Source: Hymenoscyphus infarciens (taxonomy: Eukaryota; Ascomycota; Leotiomycetes; Helotiales; Helotiaceae). Taken from it: DNA of 64,000 nt. The stretch is from contig LLCB01000049.1 in the NCBI GenBank assembly GCA_001414345.1, positions 124,001 through 188,000 of the forward strand, given 5' to 3'. Position 1 is the stretch's first letter. Each line of letters opens with the position of its first letter. The position numbers and the translations under genes are program-made. Below the pieces are notes generated by a model, which was not told the origin of the DNA, did no database searches, and saw nothing but the letters and a program-made list of their open reading frames with translations. Below, piece by piece: positions 1 to 12,177 of the stretch.

Positions 1-42
1 AGAGTTCCAGTACGGATAACTCACATTCCTCAACATCGCAGA

Positions 43-1633
43 ATGAATGTTTCGGCTATTGATTCGAGGATCTTTCGATCTTTGTTTGGGACTGAGGAAA
101 TTAGAAATGTATGTCTTATTTCATTTTCTAGTATAAGAATTTAAAGAGAAAACTCGAAGATCTATACTGCAAGTGGGAGGGAAAAAGGTCTAATTTTACA
201 TGTACGAGCGTACATTTCTCACGCAATGAGCTTGAGAAAAAGCTTCCAGAATTCATTCGCTTGTAGTCTAAAGATACCTTGGTTATGAAAAACCATATCC
301 ATCCCCGTTCAAACCCCCTAGACTAACAAGCAAAACGAAGGTATTCTCAGACACTTCCTACATCCACCAATGCATCGCCGTAGAATTAGCCCTCGCCCGC
401 GCCCAATCAACCCTTTCAATTATTCCCCCTCAAACCGGAGCCAAACTCACTTCCACCCTGAGGGATTCCGCTCCATCCCTAGATTACTCCAAACTTGAAG
501 TGGAAACCGAAATAGTAGGCTACCCAATTCTCCCCCTCATCACGCAATTACAAAGTCTAGCCGATGAAGAAAGTGGGAAATACATACATTGGGGCGCCAC
601 AACACAAGATATCATGGACACAGCTTCTGTGTTGCAGATGAAGAAGGGGCTTGAGATTGTCGAGAGAATCTTGAAAGATGTGATTAAAGCTTTGGAGGGG
701 CTGAGTGAGAAACACAAGGATGTGATTATGGCGGGACGAACGCATTTACAACATGCTCTTCCTGTTACTTTTGGGTATAAATGTGCCGTCTGGTTATCAT
801 CCTTTCAACGCCATCTTGAGAGGTTGGAGCAGTTGAAACCCAGAGCTTTGTTAGTTCAGTACGGAGGAGCAGCCGGAACGCTCGCCTCCCTTGGATCTCA
901 AGATGATGTGGGACTCAAAGTTCGGGCAGAATTGGCGAAAGAATTAGATCTTGAAAATCCATCAATAACCTGGCATGTAGCCCGTGATGGCCCAGCTGAG
1001 ATCCTGAACTTCCTCGCTTTGCTGGGAGGAAGTCTAGGGAAAGTGGCATTGGACATCATGATCCTCTCATCCAACGAATTCGGTGAGGTATCCGAGCCTT
1101 TCGTTCCCCATCGCGGAGCTTCCTCGACCATGCCTCAAAAACGAAATCCCATTTCCAGCGAGTTGATGCTCGCAGCCTCAAAGGTTCTCCGAGCAAATGC
1201 AGGATTGGGACTCGATGCGATGATCTGTGATTTCGAAAGAGCGTCTGGGCCTTGGCATCTAGAATGGGTGTCCATACCCTCTTCTTTTGTCATGGCGGTT
1301 GGTGCTTTACACCAAGCTGACTTTGTACTCTCCGGTTTGGTGGTGCACGAACAGGTTATGGAGAGAAATTTGAAGAGTAGTAGGGGGTTGATTGTTGGCG
1401 AGGCAGTGATGATGGGACTTGCTCCTCATCTTGGGAGAGGGAGGAGCCACGATGTTGTTTATGAAGCCTGCAAGAAAGCAATCGAGGAGAGTAAGAGTCT
1501 CTTTGAGGTGTTGGTGACGGAGGAGGAGGTTGTCAAGTGTCTTGGTGAGGAGGGGCTGGGGGCTTTGTGTGAGGAGAAGGAGTATCTTGGAATGGCCGGG
1601 AGGATGGTTGACGAAGTTTTGAGTAAGAAGTAG
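43..1633 (+). CDS. 3-carboxymuconate cycloisomerase-like (fumarase/aspartase superfamily) enzyme
   Basis: Two exons, 43-108 and 341-1633, give 452 aa. The intron has a GTATGT donor, a CTAAC branch site near 322 and a CGAAG acceptor, and the join keeps the family N-terminus (FRSLFGTEEIRNVF). The superfamily signature SSTMPQKRNP lies at about residues 283-292, and GRTHLQHALP and the WGATTQD segment are also present, so active-site regions are complete. Family members of this type (PcaB) cyclise 3-carboxy-cis,cis-muconate in the protocatechuate branch; adenylosuccinate lyase is a relative. Classical fungal 3-carboxymuconate lactonising enzymes are unrelated beta-propellers, so this bacterial-type enzyme may act on another substrate. 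It ends 646 bases from the convergent homogentisate dioxygenase homologue, consistent with aromatic catabolism. Family sure, substrate not. Its promoter lies mostly outside the window. Confidence 0.85.
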
Positions 1634-2279
1634 AGTGAGCCACACAGGCTTATCTTGCTTGCACTCCTTCTATAGTTGTATATAAAATCCAAAATCATAA
1701 AAACTGGGTCTCACAGGAGGATTTCATAAGCTTGAAGCCTTGGGGGGAGGGGGGGGGAGGAGAAGAAAGATAACTCGCGTTCTTGGGACTCCGTCCACAA
1801 TTCATGCGATGACTTTGATAGTGGTTATCTGAGTTAGCGTCAATAAAGTCGACTTTCTATTTTACTTAGCATAAGCGAGACATTGGACTCGAACAAATCA
1901 AGTTCCGACGACTATATTCTGATTCCAGAGATAAGTGTCTGAAAACTGTTACTGTTCCAATCCAAGTGAAACACGCAAGTCAAGTCAATGAACTTTCGAT
2001 AATCATAACTCCAATGGCAGACTCTCGAACCATATCCCCAGTCTACACCACCACACCATTCCCTTATTAAGACTGTCTCAAGGATCTCACTCACAATCGT
2101 CCAGTTTCACAAAGGGGGCAAACAAAATTGGACGAACAAAAGACTCGTTTTCAAAAAGAAAAGTCATATATTTCTTTCAAAACTCTACACCAAAATGCCA
2201 CCCGCGCTTTATCTCCATTCAACGAACGTAATTTCCAATCCCCCACCACCTTACATACCACCAACCCCCACCGTACAGC
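1634..2279. other. Convergent intergenic region
   Basis: This holds the 3' ends of the cycloisomerase and dioxygenase genes. The only visible structure is a G-rich run near 1741-1763. No gene is supported. Confidence 0.5.
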
Positions 2280-4158
2280 CTAGCTAGAAAACCTGCCAAT
2301 ACTAGGATCGTGATAGTATTCCAGTCTCTTCTTCTCCTCCGCCTTGTCATCCTTGACTCGGTTAAGAAGATCCTTGATCCCAGGGTACGACGAAAATTTA
2401 TCCTTTTCATCAACTGATTAGCAGAAACTCCAACCTCCGCTCTCAAAGCCCAAGGAAAAACACCACACGCCCACTCTCGAGAAGACAAAGAGTGTGAAAG
2501 GGGGAGTACTTACAGGTAACCTATCCCAAACCTTCGGATCAGTGCTAACCTCACTCAAACACCCACACCCCGTCCTCGCATACTCGGTCCATAAAAAGGT
2601 CCTCGAGCTCTCCACCATAACCGTCATTTGATCTACCCACCCACCACATTAGCCCACTACATCTCTCAAAACTTCTTCCTCCATTTCCCTCACTCATGAA
2701 AAACAAAAAAACAAAGACTTACTCTCAAGTATCTTCCGTGGCTGATTCATCTGCACCTTCATCTCCTCAACATACCCATCCGAAAACCCCCCATGCGGCG
2801 TATGTCCCCCCTCAAAACTGCCTCCCCCCGGCTCGAACCCCTCACTCCGTCCCAGTCCATCCCCATACAGACTAGCAAGAAACTCACTCGCACTATTCCG
2901 ATGGAAATACGGAAGTCTAAACGTATTAGACGCAACATCCCACCGTGGCCCAAACCACAAGAAATCCGCAAGCGGCGTATCGGGATCCCGACTCTTCGCA
3001 GTGAGAACGGTATTAATACTGGGATCTGTGTGATCGATAGAAGTAGAGTTTTGGGAAGAGAATTTCGTGAGGTCGTACTTATAGGGCACAACGTTCCCGT
3101 GCCAAGCGACGAGGTCGTAGGGACTGTGGTCCTGGGACATGGCGACGTATTTGCCGTTTATTTTGTTGATGATTTCAAAGGGCGTGTGGAGCTCCTCGTC
3201 GATGTAAGCGATGGGGTGCAGGAAATCTCGAGGGTTGGCGAGACCGTGACCGCCGATAGGTCCCAGATCGGGTAATTCCCAAGTGCTGCCCCATACCTCC
3301 GTGATATATCCCCGTGCGGCCGCTGTTCCTGGCGCGAGGTTGATGGAGAATCGTACGCCGCGTTGGATGACGCAGATTTCACCGGGTTGGAGGAAAAGTT
3401 TCCCAAATTCGGTTTGGATGTCTAGGTTTCCTTTCTGGCCGCAGATGAGGAAATCTCCATCACAGTTGCAGAAACTGCGTGCGGTCATGGATGTGTTGAT
3501 CATGTAAACATAGAGCGCGATTCCCTCGCGGATATTTGGATCGCCAGAGCCGCCGAGAGTATGCAGACCATCGATGAAATCCGTGGGTGTGGAAGCGGGT
3601 GGGATGGGGAAGGGTGTCCATTCTGCTTGTTCGGGGAGGAGAGCTACTTTTGGGTTGAGACTTAGAAAGCAATTTTCAACATTTGCTTTCGAGGTGATTG
3701 AGTGATATCCATCTATTGCCACCATTAGCCATTTTTCAAGATCCTATTATTGAAAGGTGACCACAAAACTTACTATGAACAGCAGCCGGTCGAACCCGAT
3801 ACATATAAGTACTCCTATTCGCCTCCCTCCTCGCCGCAAACGCCGAGTAGGTGATCCCCTCCGTATAAAGTCCAAACCTGTTTTCCTGAGGATTGTTTTG
3901 TCCCGCTGGAAGTGTACCCGGGATGACTTCACTAGCATGTCGATTCCCGAACCCCGGGAGGTATTCGTATGGATCATTGGCACGAGTCGGTTTGCTGCGT
4001 TGAAGATCGGTATAGTGAAATATTGACTGTGGGTCTGTGAGTGGTGGTCGAGGAATTAGTGTCGGCTTTGAGGCGGTTTTGTTTGTTGGCTGAGATTCAG
4101 GATTGACGACTTCGAACTCGGCGTCGGAAGTGGAAGAAGGATCCGCGGAGGGAGGCAT
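2280..4158 (-). CDS. Homogentisate 1,2-dioxygenase family protein
   Basis: Ring-cleaving Fe(II) dioxygenase of the HGD family, which opens homogentisate to maleylacetoacetate in tyrosine/phenylalanine breakdown; cytosolic. Four exons on the minus strand: 4158-3774, 3712-2723, 2632-2514 and 2402-2280, all phase-consistent, giving 538 aa. The start is the first ATG, MPPSADPS. The family blocks YEYLPGFGNRHASE, GGSGDPNIREG, FGPRWDVASNTFRLPYFHRN and GGHTPHG are visible. Expected iron ligands are His about 399 and Glu about 405 in YFHRNSASEF and His about 435 in TPHG. The usual IFPPRW is replaced by LWFGPRW, and there is a 60-residue N-terminal extension, so it looks like a divergent paralogue rather than the housekeeping enzyme. 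It lies between the cycloisomerase and a C2H2 regulator. Family sure; substrate could differ. Confidence 0.9.
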
Positions 4159-4774
4159 GACTGATAAGGTCAATCTTTTTACTCGTTGTTTGTCGCTTTG
4201 GGGTGGTATGAAGTGGTAGTGATACTCTCAAGTCAAAAGGAAAGAACGAGGTCCTCGGTTCTTGTTGAAAAGAAAACCAAAATCCGCAACCTCGCAACCT
4301 GTCGTGATAAAGATGCAGTTCACGATGATGCCTGATAGAAGAAGATATTAAAGACTTCTAATTTTAGTCATAATTGATTGATCAATCAAAACGCGTATAC
4401 AATGCGACTGCCACCAACAAGATTTGGTGGGGTGGGGCATAGCCAGGACTCCTTTGTGGGGTTGTTATTGCTCGGGAACATTTAGCGAGGGGGGCGAGCT
4501 TCATTTCCGGTCGCGTGGGAAAGGTTATTTTTGTTGGCTCTAAAGCCCCACGGAAAAACGGGACGAAACTTTCCTAATTGAAGAGTGGGCTAGATTTTCA
4601 TATTTCAGACCCGCTCGGGAACCAAAGTCGGGGGTGGCTCAAACTTAGTCAGTTCTTGGAGATCGTCCAAGTATGATGTTGGTGGTATCAGGTGTAACAT
4701 GAGGGGTCAGTGGGACTGAGAGAATTAGAGGATATTGTGTCGAAATACAATCCTACTTCCCAAAAAACGGAATC
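4159..4774. other. Promoter region of the dioxygenase gene
   Basis: The stretch lies between the 5' end of the dioxygenase gene and the 3' end of the zinc-finger gene, both on the minus strand. It should hold the dioxygenase promoter and 5' UTR and the regulator's 3' UTR. No motif stands out. Confidence 0.4.
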
Positions 4775-7700
4775 CTACTCTCCAGCAGGTTCAACATCGA
4801 CCAGAGCATCGCTCATGATCCGTAGTACTCTTGAAAATTGATGAACGCCAACCCTCCATTTTCCGATATCCTCCAACAACCTCGCATAATCTAACAATAT
4901 TCTCCTTGCGGCTTCATATCCCGGTCGATGAACAACCCCGTTGAAGGAGATTCTTCCGCCATTTTGTACAAAATTGATAGCCGCATCATCCATCGCCATC
5001 TGAGGATCGTTTGAAAGACCCGCAGTTCCCACGATGTTCCAATCCACATTTTCGACAAGATCAAAGCCGGAATTGGGAGCAGAATCATCGGGACTTGCCA
5101 TGAAAACATACAATCCCAGCACCAAAGCTGCCACAAACAGACTCGTGGTTGCGTGAAATGGGTCACCATCTGAAGCTCTGCGATTGGTCATCAGTGTGAA
5201 GGTCTGCGCCGCATGAATGACGGCTCTTCTCGCTGCTTGGGTTTGTGTCCAAGCAGCGATATCATCGAGAGCCTCTCTGGCCGCCTCCGCACCAGCGCAA
5301 CCAGCTCCGAGTTCAAATAATCGAAGGTCGGTAGTGAGCATAATGCACATATTGTGCCAAAGTATCAAACAGTTTGGGTTCATGTTTGACAACATGGAAC
5401 CATAAGAACGCATGACTTGAATGGTGAAGTTTCGACTGGCGTCTGCACGTGAGTCCGATTCGTATGTTTTCCATGGTATGAAGGAATGATCAACCGCGCG
5501 GCGTTGACTTCCGGATAGCAGACGATGGAAGCTCTCTGATATACGTAATCGAATAAGAGATAGTACGCCAATCATACCATGAACATCGAGTGTGGAGTCT
5601 AGCTGAGGTAATTGTATCATGTCCGCCGACATTGAGAATTCGGGCATACATAAGCGAGCGCCTTTTGAGATGAGCTGGTCCCATTTCGCTGCCGAAATCG
5701 CCTGGAACAATGCTGAATCGCAGGGTAATATTATCCGTACATCGTCGGTGCGCATCATGGGGCTGGTATGAAAGATTGCAGAGTACCACGTATCAACCAT
5801 TGACAGAGACAAAATCAATCTTTTGTGATGTCAGTATTTATAGCATTACTAATGACGCAAACTTACCGTTTAATACACTCAACGCGAGCCCATGCCTTCC
5901 ATCTAGCTTCGATGGACGGAATAGCTGTAAATAAATGCTCCTCGAGAGGTGGGACATCTTTGGTGCTGAAAAGGCCGTGCCTTTGGGCTGTCTGCGAAAA
6001 ATCAGGATTTTGTTCGACAATCGATAATAACAACCACATACCGTAATGACATTCGTATATAGCATTTGGCATTGCTCATGGTGTGCTCGGTTCTGACTGT
6101 GTTAGTTGGAAAATTGAAAGTCTGACCTCTTACTTACTCCGGTCATTTCTGAAAGGCACAAGATGAAAACAGCACTAGCCAAGGAAGATAATTGGTCGAT
6201 ACGTCGTCCTTCTCGTGGTGGTGACATTAATTCTGTGCACACCTTTTCAAGCGCTCTCTGTATATTGGTTAGGCTGATTAACTACAAGGGAACGTAGGGC
6301 GGAAGGAAGAGTGTGAAAGGGAGAGTAAATACCGGAAACGCCTGTCTAACGAATGCTGTAGCGCCTTTGGTTTGAAGTATTGTCAAACCAATCAGGCACA
6401 TGATGAGAAGTATGGATGTAGGAGCGGTCTTTGGACAAAATGTAGGCGTATGAATGAACGGCATAAGTGGATGAAATTGCCGAAAGAACAGATCTAGGCT
6501 GATGTCGAATATTTCTGCTGGAGGGAAATTTGGAATATTGGATATTTCTTCTTGAATGTTGTTCGATATTGATGACCTTGAAGAGGGCGACGAGTGTGAA
6601 AATGGAGAGTAACCCTCAGAACCGTGATTGGATTCTTTCCTACTCAGACTGACGAACATCTTTTGAAGTCGAGTTCGACAATCTTCATCCAAGCCCCACC
6701 GAGAACCATATTGTCGATTGTGCTCCATGTCCTCAGGTGACAAGTTCTCTTTGGAAAACAGATTATCCTGTGGCTTCAAGATCGCATCACGCCACAGAGT
6801 TGGCATCAGTCGGACGGCATTGCTTGGTCTATTTGGCCAACAACGCTCAACCTTATGAAATCGTTCGGTGGGAATGACAGTGCTGAGTGAGCCGGAACTA
6901 TTAGACGAGTTACCCCCATCTGGCGACATGACCGCCGGCTGTCTCCCTTCTTGCGATCTCGCCGGAGGACTCCCGCCAAGAGGTTGCGATTGCTCAGGGG
7001 GGTTGTTGGCGTCCATGTCGAACTGGTCGAACCAATTGAGTAACTCATGAGGCATCATACCACCATTTGGGGTTCCACCTCCCATCCCAGGGGAGATTTG
7101 GTCTTGCAATGCACTCAAGCGTCCAGAATACAAGTCGTTACCAAAATCCAGACCGGAATGCGGATGTGCTGCACCCCCCATCATTTGAAAATCAGAATCA
7201 TTCGAGGGCAGACCATTTTGGTAATTCATCACGCTACCAAACTCGTGATTATGCGATGCTGACTCTTGACCCCAGTTTTGAGATTCTGGAGCCGCGCCCA
7301 TTACCGTGCTCCCGGAATCCGTCATTGATGCATCGACTGCGCCGTTACCCCAAGCTTGCTGTGAGGCAAGGAGAGCTAAATGGTCCAGCCCAGACGCCAT
7401 TGCATGAGCGTTGCTTTGCTCATGAAATTCGGCGCTTGGTGGTCCCAAAAGAGCCGGATCAATGCGGGATGGTGATATCGGACGTGGCATATGCTCTTGA
7501 ATCACAGAACTCACGGATTCATTCTTCATCTGAGCGATGCTCACAACACTACTTGCACTGGCTCTTCGCTTGCTGCTTGGTGGCTGATCGCCCTCTGAAG
7601 AGCTCTGTTCAATCTCGTCCCCTGGAATATGGGGGTGATTCTTCAGATGGCGAATAAGCACATCGCTTTAGTTTGGTTAGCAAAGGTATCCGGCAAAGAA

Positions 7701-8046
7701 AGCTAGACACCATCAAATTATGATGTGTCTCTTGAGACGGGCTGACCTTCGCGAAAAGCATTTCTGACAGCGTGAACATCGATAGGGACGTTCACCAGTA
7801 TCTATAAGACAGTTGTACATTAGCTAATGCGTGATCTAAAGGAGTTGCGGGTTGCCAGTTTCGAGTTGCAATAAGCGTGGGGTGTGGAGAGGCGAGGAGG
7901 CACGTACGAGAACGTTGATGGCGCTTCAGGTGCTCCGCCTTTGAGAATCTTCTCTCGCAGTAGAGGCATTTTTTAGGCAAAATGGGACGCTGCTCATGCC
8001 TGCGCTCTTGTCGAAGGTCTTGCGTTGTCTCTGCGCTGGTAGGCAT
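4775..8046 (-). CDS. C2H2 zinc-finger transcription factor with fungal-specific regulatory domain
   Basis: Seven exons on the minus strand: 8046-7908, 7801-7747, 7665-6333, 6257-6138, 6092-6042, 5991-5867 and 5819-4775. All are phase-consistent and give 955 aa. Two tandem C2H2 fingers near residues 27-78 (CLYCERRFSKAEHLKRH and CSRCQKCFSRSDVLIRH, joined by HTGERPY) are cut by the first two introns. A Ser/Gln/Gly-rich, probably disordered stretch follows to about residue 400. The C-terminal half, from ISLDLFFRQFHPLMPFIH, is typical of the fungal_trans (PF04082) middle homology region. The class acts as a nuclear regulator, often of neighbouring metabolic genes. It lies between the dioxygenase and P450 genes, so local control is likely but unproven. 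The exon 2 donor GTCAGC is weak. Target genes unknown. Confidence 0.85.
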
Positions 8047-8245
8047 GGCTGGAGTTGAGGCGTGTGGGGCCAGATCTTTTTTTCAAATCTCGATGTTAAA
8101 AGCAACGCTGCTTCCACCGCCCATCGTCACCACGAATTTGAGATGGTTCGGAGGAGCTTCAATACACGAGATTGAGAGTTTGCTCCCAATTGCCGTGTCG
8201 AGATCGCGATCGGTCTATGCAGGAGGTTGAGAAATAGTTGGGAAG

Positions 8246-8296
8246 GGGAGGACGGGGACGGGGACGGGGACGGGGACGTTCGGGGGACGTTCGGTC
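8246..8296 (+). repeat. GGGGAC short tandem repeat
   Basis: Four to five direct copies of GGGGAC, followed by two GGGGGACGTTCGG-like units, lie about 200 bases upstream of the zinc-finger gene's start codon. This G-rich strand could bind a factor or form a G-quadruplex; no function is shown. Confidence 0.7.
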
Positions 8297-9460
8297 GAGA
8301 ACTGCTTGCTGGAGAGTTGATCGAGGCGTGGCAAAAAAGGTCATGTGAGACCGGTCGGCTGCTAGCGTCGAGTAGTCTCCACTTAGTCGCGTTTAAACTG
8401 AAACTAATGGGTGTGTCTGTGTATGGGAAGGTGCAACTAAATTTCTTTTAATTGCAGCTGGCCATGAAGCATGATGAAGCGAAGCTTTTGATGGAGATGC
8501 TTTGCCCATGGACAAAAACCCTGCGTGAAGCAGAAAAGGCGGAGATGCCAAGACTCAAAAGAGGGGTTGGCCTGGAAAAGTGGCAGGGGTCAATTGAAAA
8601 TAGCTGAGTTGATTGGTCTATCAGCTCACGTGACCAGCCAGGATCGGCGCGGGGTTAAAAGCAGCCGGCCGCTAACCTTCACAGATAGTAAAAGCGGCAG
8701 TAATATACTTCAGGTTTGTCCCTGCCTCCTATTCAAACTCTCCAAGGTGCGGTGCTTCAGTCAAAGTCAAATACCACCGTATTTGATCTCAGAAGGTTTG
8801 GGGAAAGACTAAATTATTCTAGAAACAAGCTTCTTACTGCCGCTTTGGTCTATCTCGTTTGTGCCTGGAATATGAGGCTTCGACGGCAGTAGATTTGGAG
8901 GCTAGCGCTAGCTAGCACTGGCTCCACGCGCTCATCGACATCTTCAACAGCAATACTACTAGTAGACGGGTATCTCCAATTTGATATTGACATGCGTGAC
9001 ATCGCACGCGCTCTATGGACCACTTCGTTGATCCTCGTACAAGTATCCTACCTAGGTAGTTTATCCTAGTTCTTGTGTCAACCTCTTTCGTCAAGTCTCT
9101 CATCCCAGAACAACCGTCTCGGGCGCTCTCCCGTCCATCAAGGATCTCCTGTACTGTCGAAGAAAACGAGCAGATCTTGCATTGACCTTGCATTTTGCCT
9201 CTATTTCCTTGTCGTGCGCATGACCGATTCGACCACTTTTCCGTACCAGTACCCATATTCCTCTTTACCACTCGGGGATTTTTCCTTTTGCCAATCGACT
9301 CTCGATTCGCGATGGCAGAAAGAAGGTTGATATAAATTTAATTAATTTATCTGCATGTCCTTTCCTCCGAGACGACTCTTTGGGCCATGGCATGGGTATC
9401 TAATCTACCGGTGCAACGTCAATACCATCACTGCAACCACAAACAAGTAATCACTCGCAT
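8297..9460. other. Intergenic region between regulator and P450
   Basis: It carries the upstream region of the zinc-finger gene and the 3' flank of the P450. Small open frames on both strands have no family features. No gene or repeat is supported. Confidence 0.4.
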
Positions 9461-11358
9461 TCAACTGGCTCCCTTGGTCTGCTTCTGATAGTACTGACTA
9501 AGTGTGTACTTAGTTTCTCCGTCGTACACTGCCAGGCGAGCCTCTGCTTCCTCCCCCTCGCGCTCGATGGTTTCGCGAATCTTCTCGCTCCTCGTTGTGA
9601 TTTTGCAATCAAAGGGCTCCGGGCGCATATTGAGGCCGTTCCTAGAAAACAATTAGCATGGGAAGTTTGAAAGGGGGAAGAAACACCAACGTGTAGTTGA
9701 ATATGTCCACCGGAATCTCCTGCCCCGCAGCGTCGCGGGCCTTTTCAATTCGAAATCCCCACAAGAGACGAGCGATGGTGATGAAAGTACCCTGTTCTGC
9801 CAGACCTTGACCACTACACACTCTTCTACCCCATCCAAAAGCCATATATCCTTTGTCGTTAGGGAATGGCCTGGAGTCAGGACTGTCTTTGAGGTATCTG
9901 CTGGGGTTGAACCGATCAGGTTCGGGAAAGTCCCGTTCATGGCGATGAATGGCCCACAGGTTTCCTTGAACCCACGTTCCCTTGGGTATCTTCCAACCCT
10001 GATGTTTTGTCAGCAGTGCTTTAACACGTCGGCTTGCTTGCTTATATCACCTTGTAGTTGTCATCTTGAATTGGTGCATGTGGTTGACCTCCAATTACGG
10101 CAACACTTCTCCATCTGAATACCTCCTTCACAAAGGCCTGGACATATGGCAGAATAGGCTCATCATCCATTGTAGGACTTCTATCTGGACCAATGACCCG
10201 GTCAAGCTCTTCCCATGCAGCTGGTAGCGTTTCTGGGAATGCGGTGCAGGCAAGAAAGAAGGTGACAAGTGTCGAACTCGAAGTATCGCTTCCAGCACCA
10301 AACAAGGCCCCATTAAGTGATGCGATCTCCATCATGCTCAAGTTGTGTTTTGGTGCTTCTTCAAATATCTTCTTCGCATAGCAATTTTCCTGCTCCGGAT
10401 TGGCAGCCGCTTCTTCAGCTAGTGCGTAGTAGAACGGACGGCCAACTCCATACTTTTGTCCAAGTCCATGTTTATATTTCCAAGGTGCAAACTGTGTTGG
10501 AACTTTGGAGAGTACTGCCATTCAGTTAGCCGAGTGGCCTTCTCTCTTCCTGTTTCTAAAGCCTACTTGGAAATGTTTCCATCAACATCGGAAACGTCTT
10601 TCCTGGGACATTTAACTCCGCCGACTTCTGCATCAGCGCCAACACCTCACTTATCACTGGGTCCTTGGTACTTGAAATCCTTCTCCCAAACCCAATGATT
10701 GACACCACACTGGCAGCATACCTCTCCAAATGCACAACATAGTCCTCGGGTGTTTTAAGAAGATTGTATGCAACAAGTCTACTCTCATCATTTTGAAACC
10801 CCAAGTAACTCCTCACCTGTTGCAGTCCAACTCCCATGTGAGTCAATTTTCTATGAACTCGCCAGCGAGGACCATAGTACATGGATACAAGACTTGCTTG
10901 ACCATTTCCTAGTTCGCCGAAGACTACCATTCTGGGTCTGGAGGCGTAGATACCTGCTCTTTTGTCGAGGAGGTCGGATGCTGTCCAGGCATCGCAAATC
11001 CAGATTGTTGGGTTGCGGCCAATCCAGAATGTGACCATTGGCGCATTGTAATGTTTCGCGAGTTCTTCAAAGTATATCCATGGTTTCTTCTCTGGGAGTT
11101 GGAATGTGTTTCCGACAATTGGCCATGGGAAGGGTCCCGGTGGCTGGGAATGTGTTAGTTTGGTGTTTTAGTTTTTCTCTTGTATGCTGCGTAGGTGTGG
11201 AGAGAAAGAGAAGTAAGTACCATTCGGAAATGGAGATATATCATGTAGGCATAGTCAAGTGTGAGGACTGCGAGTCCGACATACAAAAGTAATAAGGTAA
11301 TCGAGGCTGGACTAGCTTGAGCCAGTATCGAGTGGAGGAAGGAGTTGGTGGCTGCCAT
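9461..11358 (-). CDS. Cytochrome P450 monooxygenase
   Basis: Five exons on the minus strand: 11358-11221, 11143-10567, 10514-10051, 9998-9691 and 9641-9461. All are in phase and give 555 aa, a full-length microsomal P450. An N-terminal membrane anchor (residues about 15-40) is followed by the proline hinge PPGPFPWP. The I-helix oxygen-binding motif is AGSDTSS, the ExxR is EVFR, and the PERF-like region is PEPDRFNP. The heme loop is FGWGRRVCSGQG, with Cys about 454 as the iron ligand. It belongs to a filamentous-fungal P450 group resembling O-methylsterigmatocystin oxidoreductase-type annotations; the substrate cannot be read from sequence. It is divergent from the FAD monooxygenase, with 819 bases between start codons, which suggests shared control. 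The last intron donor GTTGGT is non-consensus but fits phase and family. Confidence 0.92.
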
Positions 11359-12177
11359 GTTCTTGGGAATGGTCTGAGGCTCAAGGGAAGCTGATTTGCC
11401 TTTCCCACGTAATGGTCTCAGGGTACAAGTATCAGCTCAGATCCCAAGGAGATGGTCTCGGTTGAAGATTTCCGTACCCAAGACAACTTTCATCCCCCAG
11501 ATCTCGGTTGGTCATCGATCAGCTGGCGCTTCCCCCAGATCTTCCTGTCTGACATGCGGGGTCATTGTGGTCCCTTTCTCCCCTGTGGTGTGGGACCTTT
11601 CCAGGTTGTTCGCGGGGAACCTTGTCTCTGTGAGCAATCGCCCCACTATCTCCAGAATTCTGCTATCAAATTACAAGTAGTGAGTGGTTACTCGACCGCT
11701 TTCTCGTGCTTTCAATGATGATCACGGTTCAGTAATCAAGGTAGTCTTTTGTTTTGTCAAATAAAAATAGCTGCACAATATATCACAAGTCCCCTGGCGG
11801 TGGAGTAAATATATGCATGCTATTACCGTACTTCTCCCGAATCACAGTGTCTTTCTACCTTCCCAAAGCAGGCATTTGCCCTGAACTTTAGGTTGGGCCC
11901 GCTAATCGATAAGAATTTTCCCTAGTGGTGTCATCTATAATGGGGGCTTTTGTTACTGGGATTACTGATGGGTGGCGCAATAATAAACACGTTTTCTAGC
12001 TACGCATGTGGTATGGATAAATGCCTTGCTCGGTCTTTGGGACTGGTTGTTTTGGATTTCTCTTTTGTTTGAAGAATCATTGTAAATTATTTCTGAGTTG
12101 TAGCGTTACATTGTTGGAAGTGTGACATAGAGATCTATACTGTATAGTTTCAAATACAAGTTAGTCAGTCTTCTAAT
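11359..12177. promoter_or_regulatory. Divergent promoter region, P450 / FAD monooxygenase
   Basis: Single intergenic region separating the two start codons of oppositely directed oxidative genes, so both promoters must lie here. No specific operator was recognised. Co-regulation is inferred from the head-to-head arrangement only. Confidence 0.5.

Noticed and set aside
1741..1763. G-rich run as a regulatory quadruplex
   Set aside because: Lies between convergent gene ends; nothing besides composition supports a function.
7067..7657. 196-aa plus-strand frame
   Set aside because: Antisense of the low-complexity part of the zinc-finger regulator.
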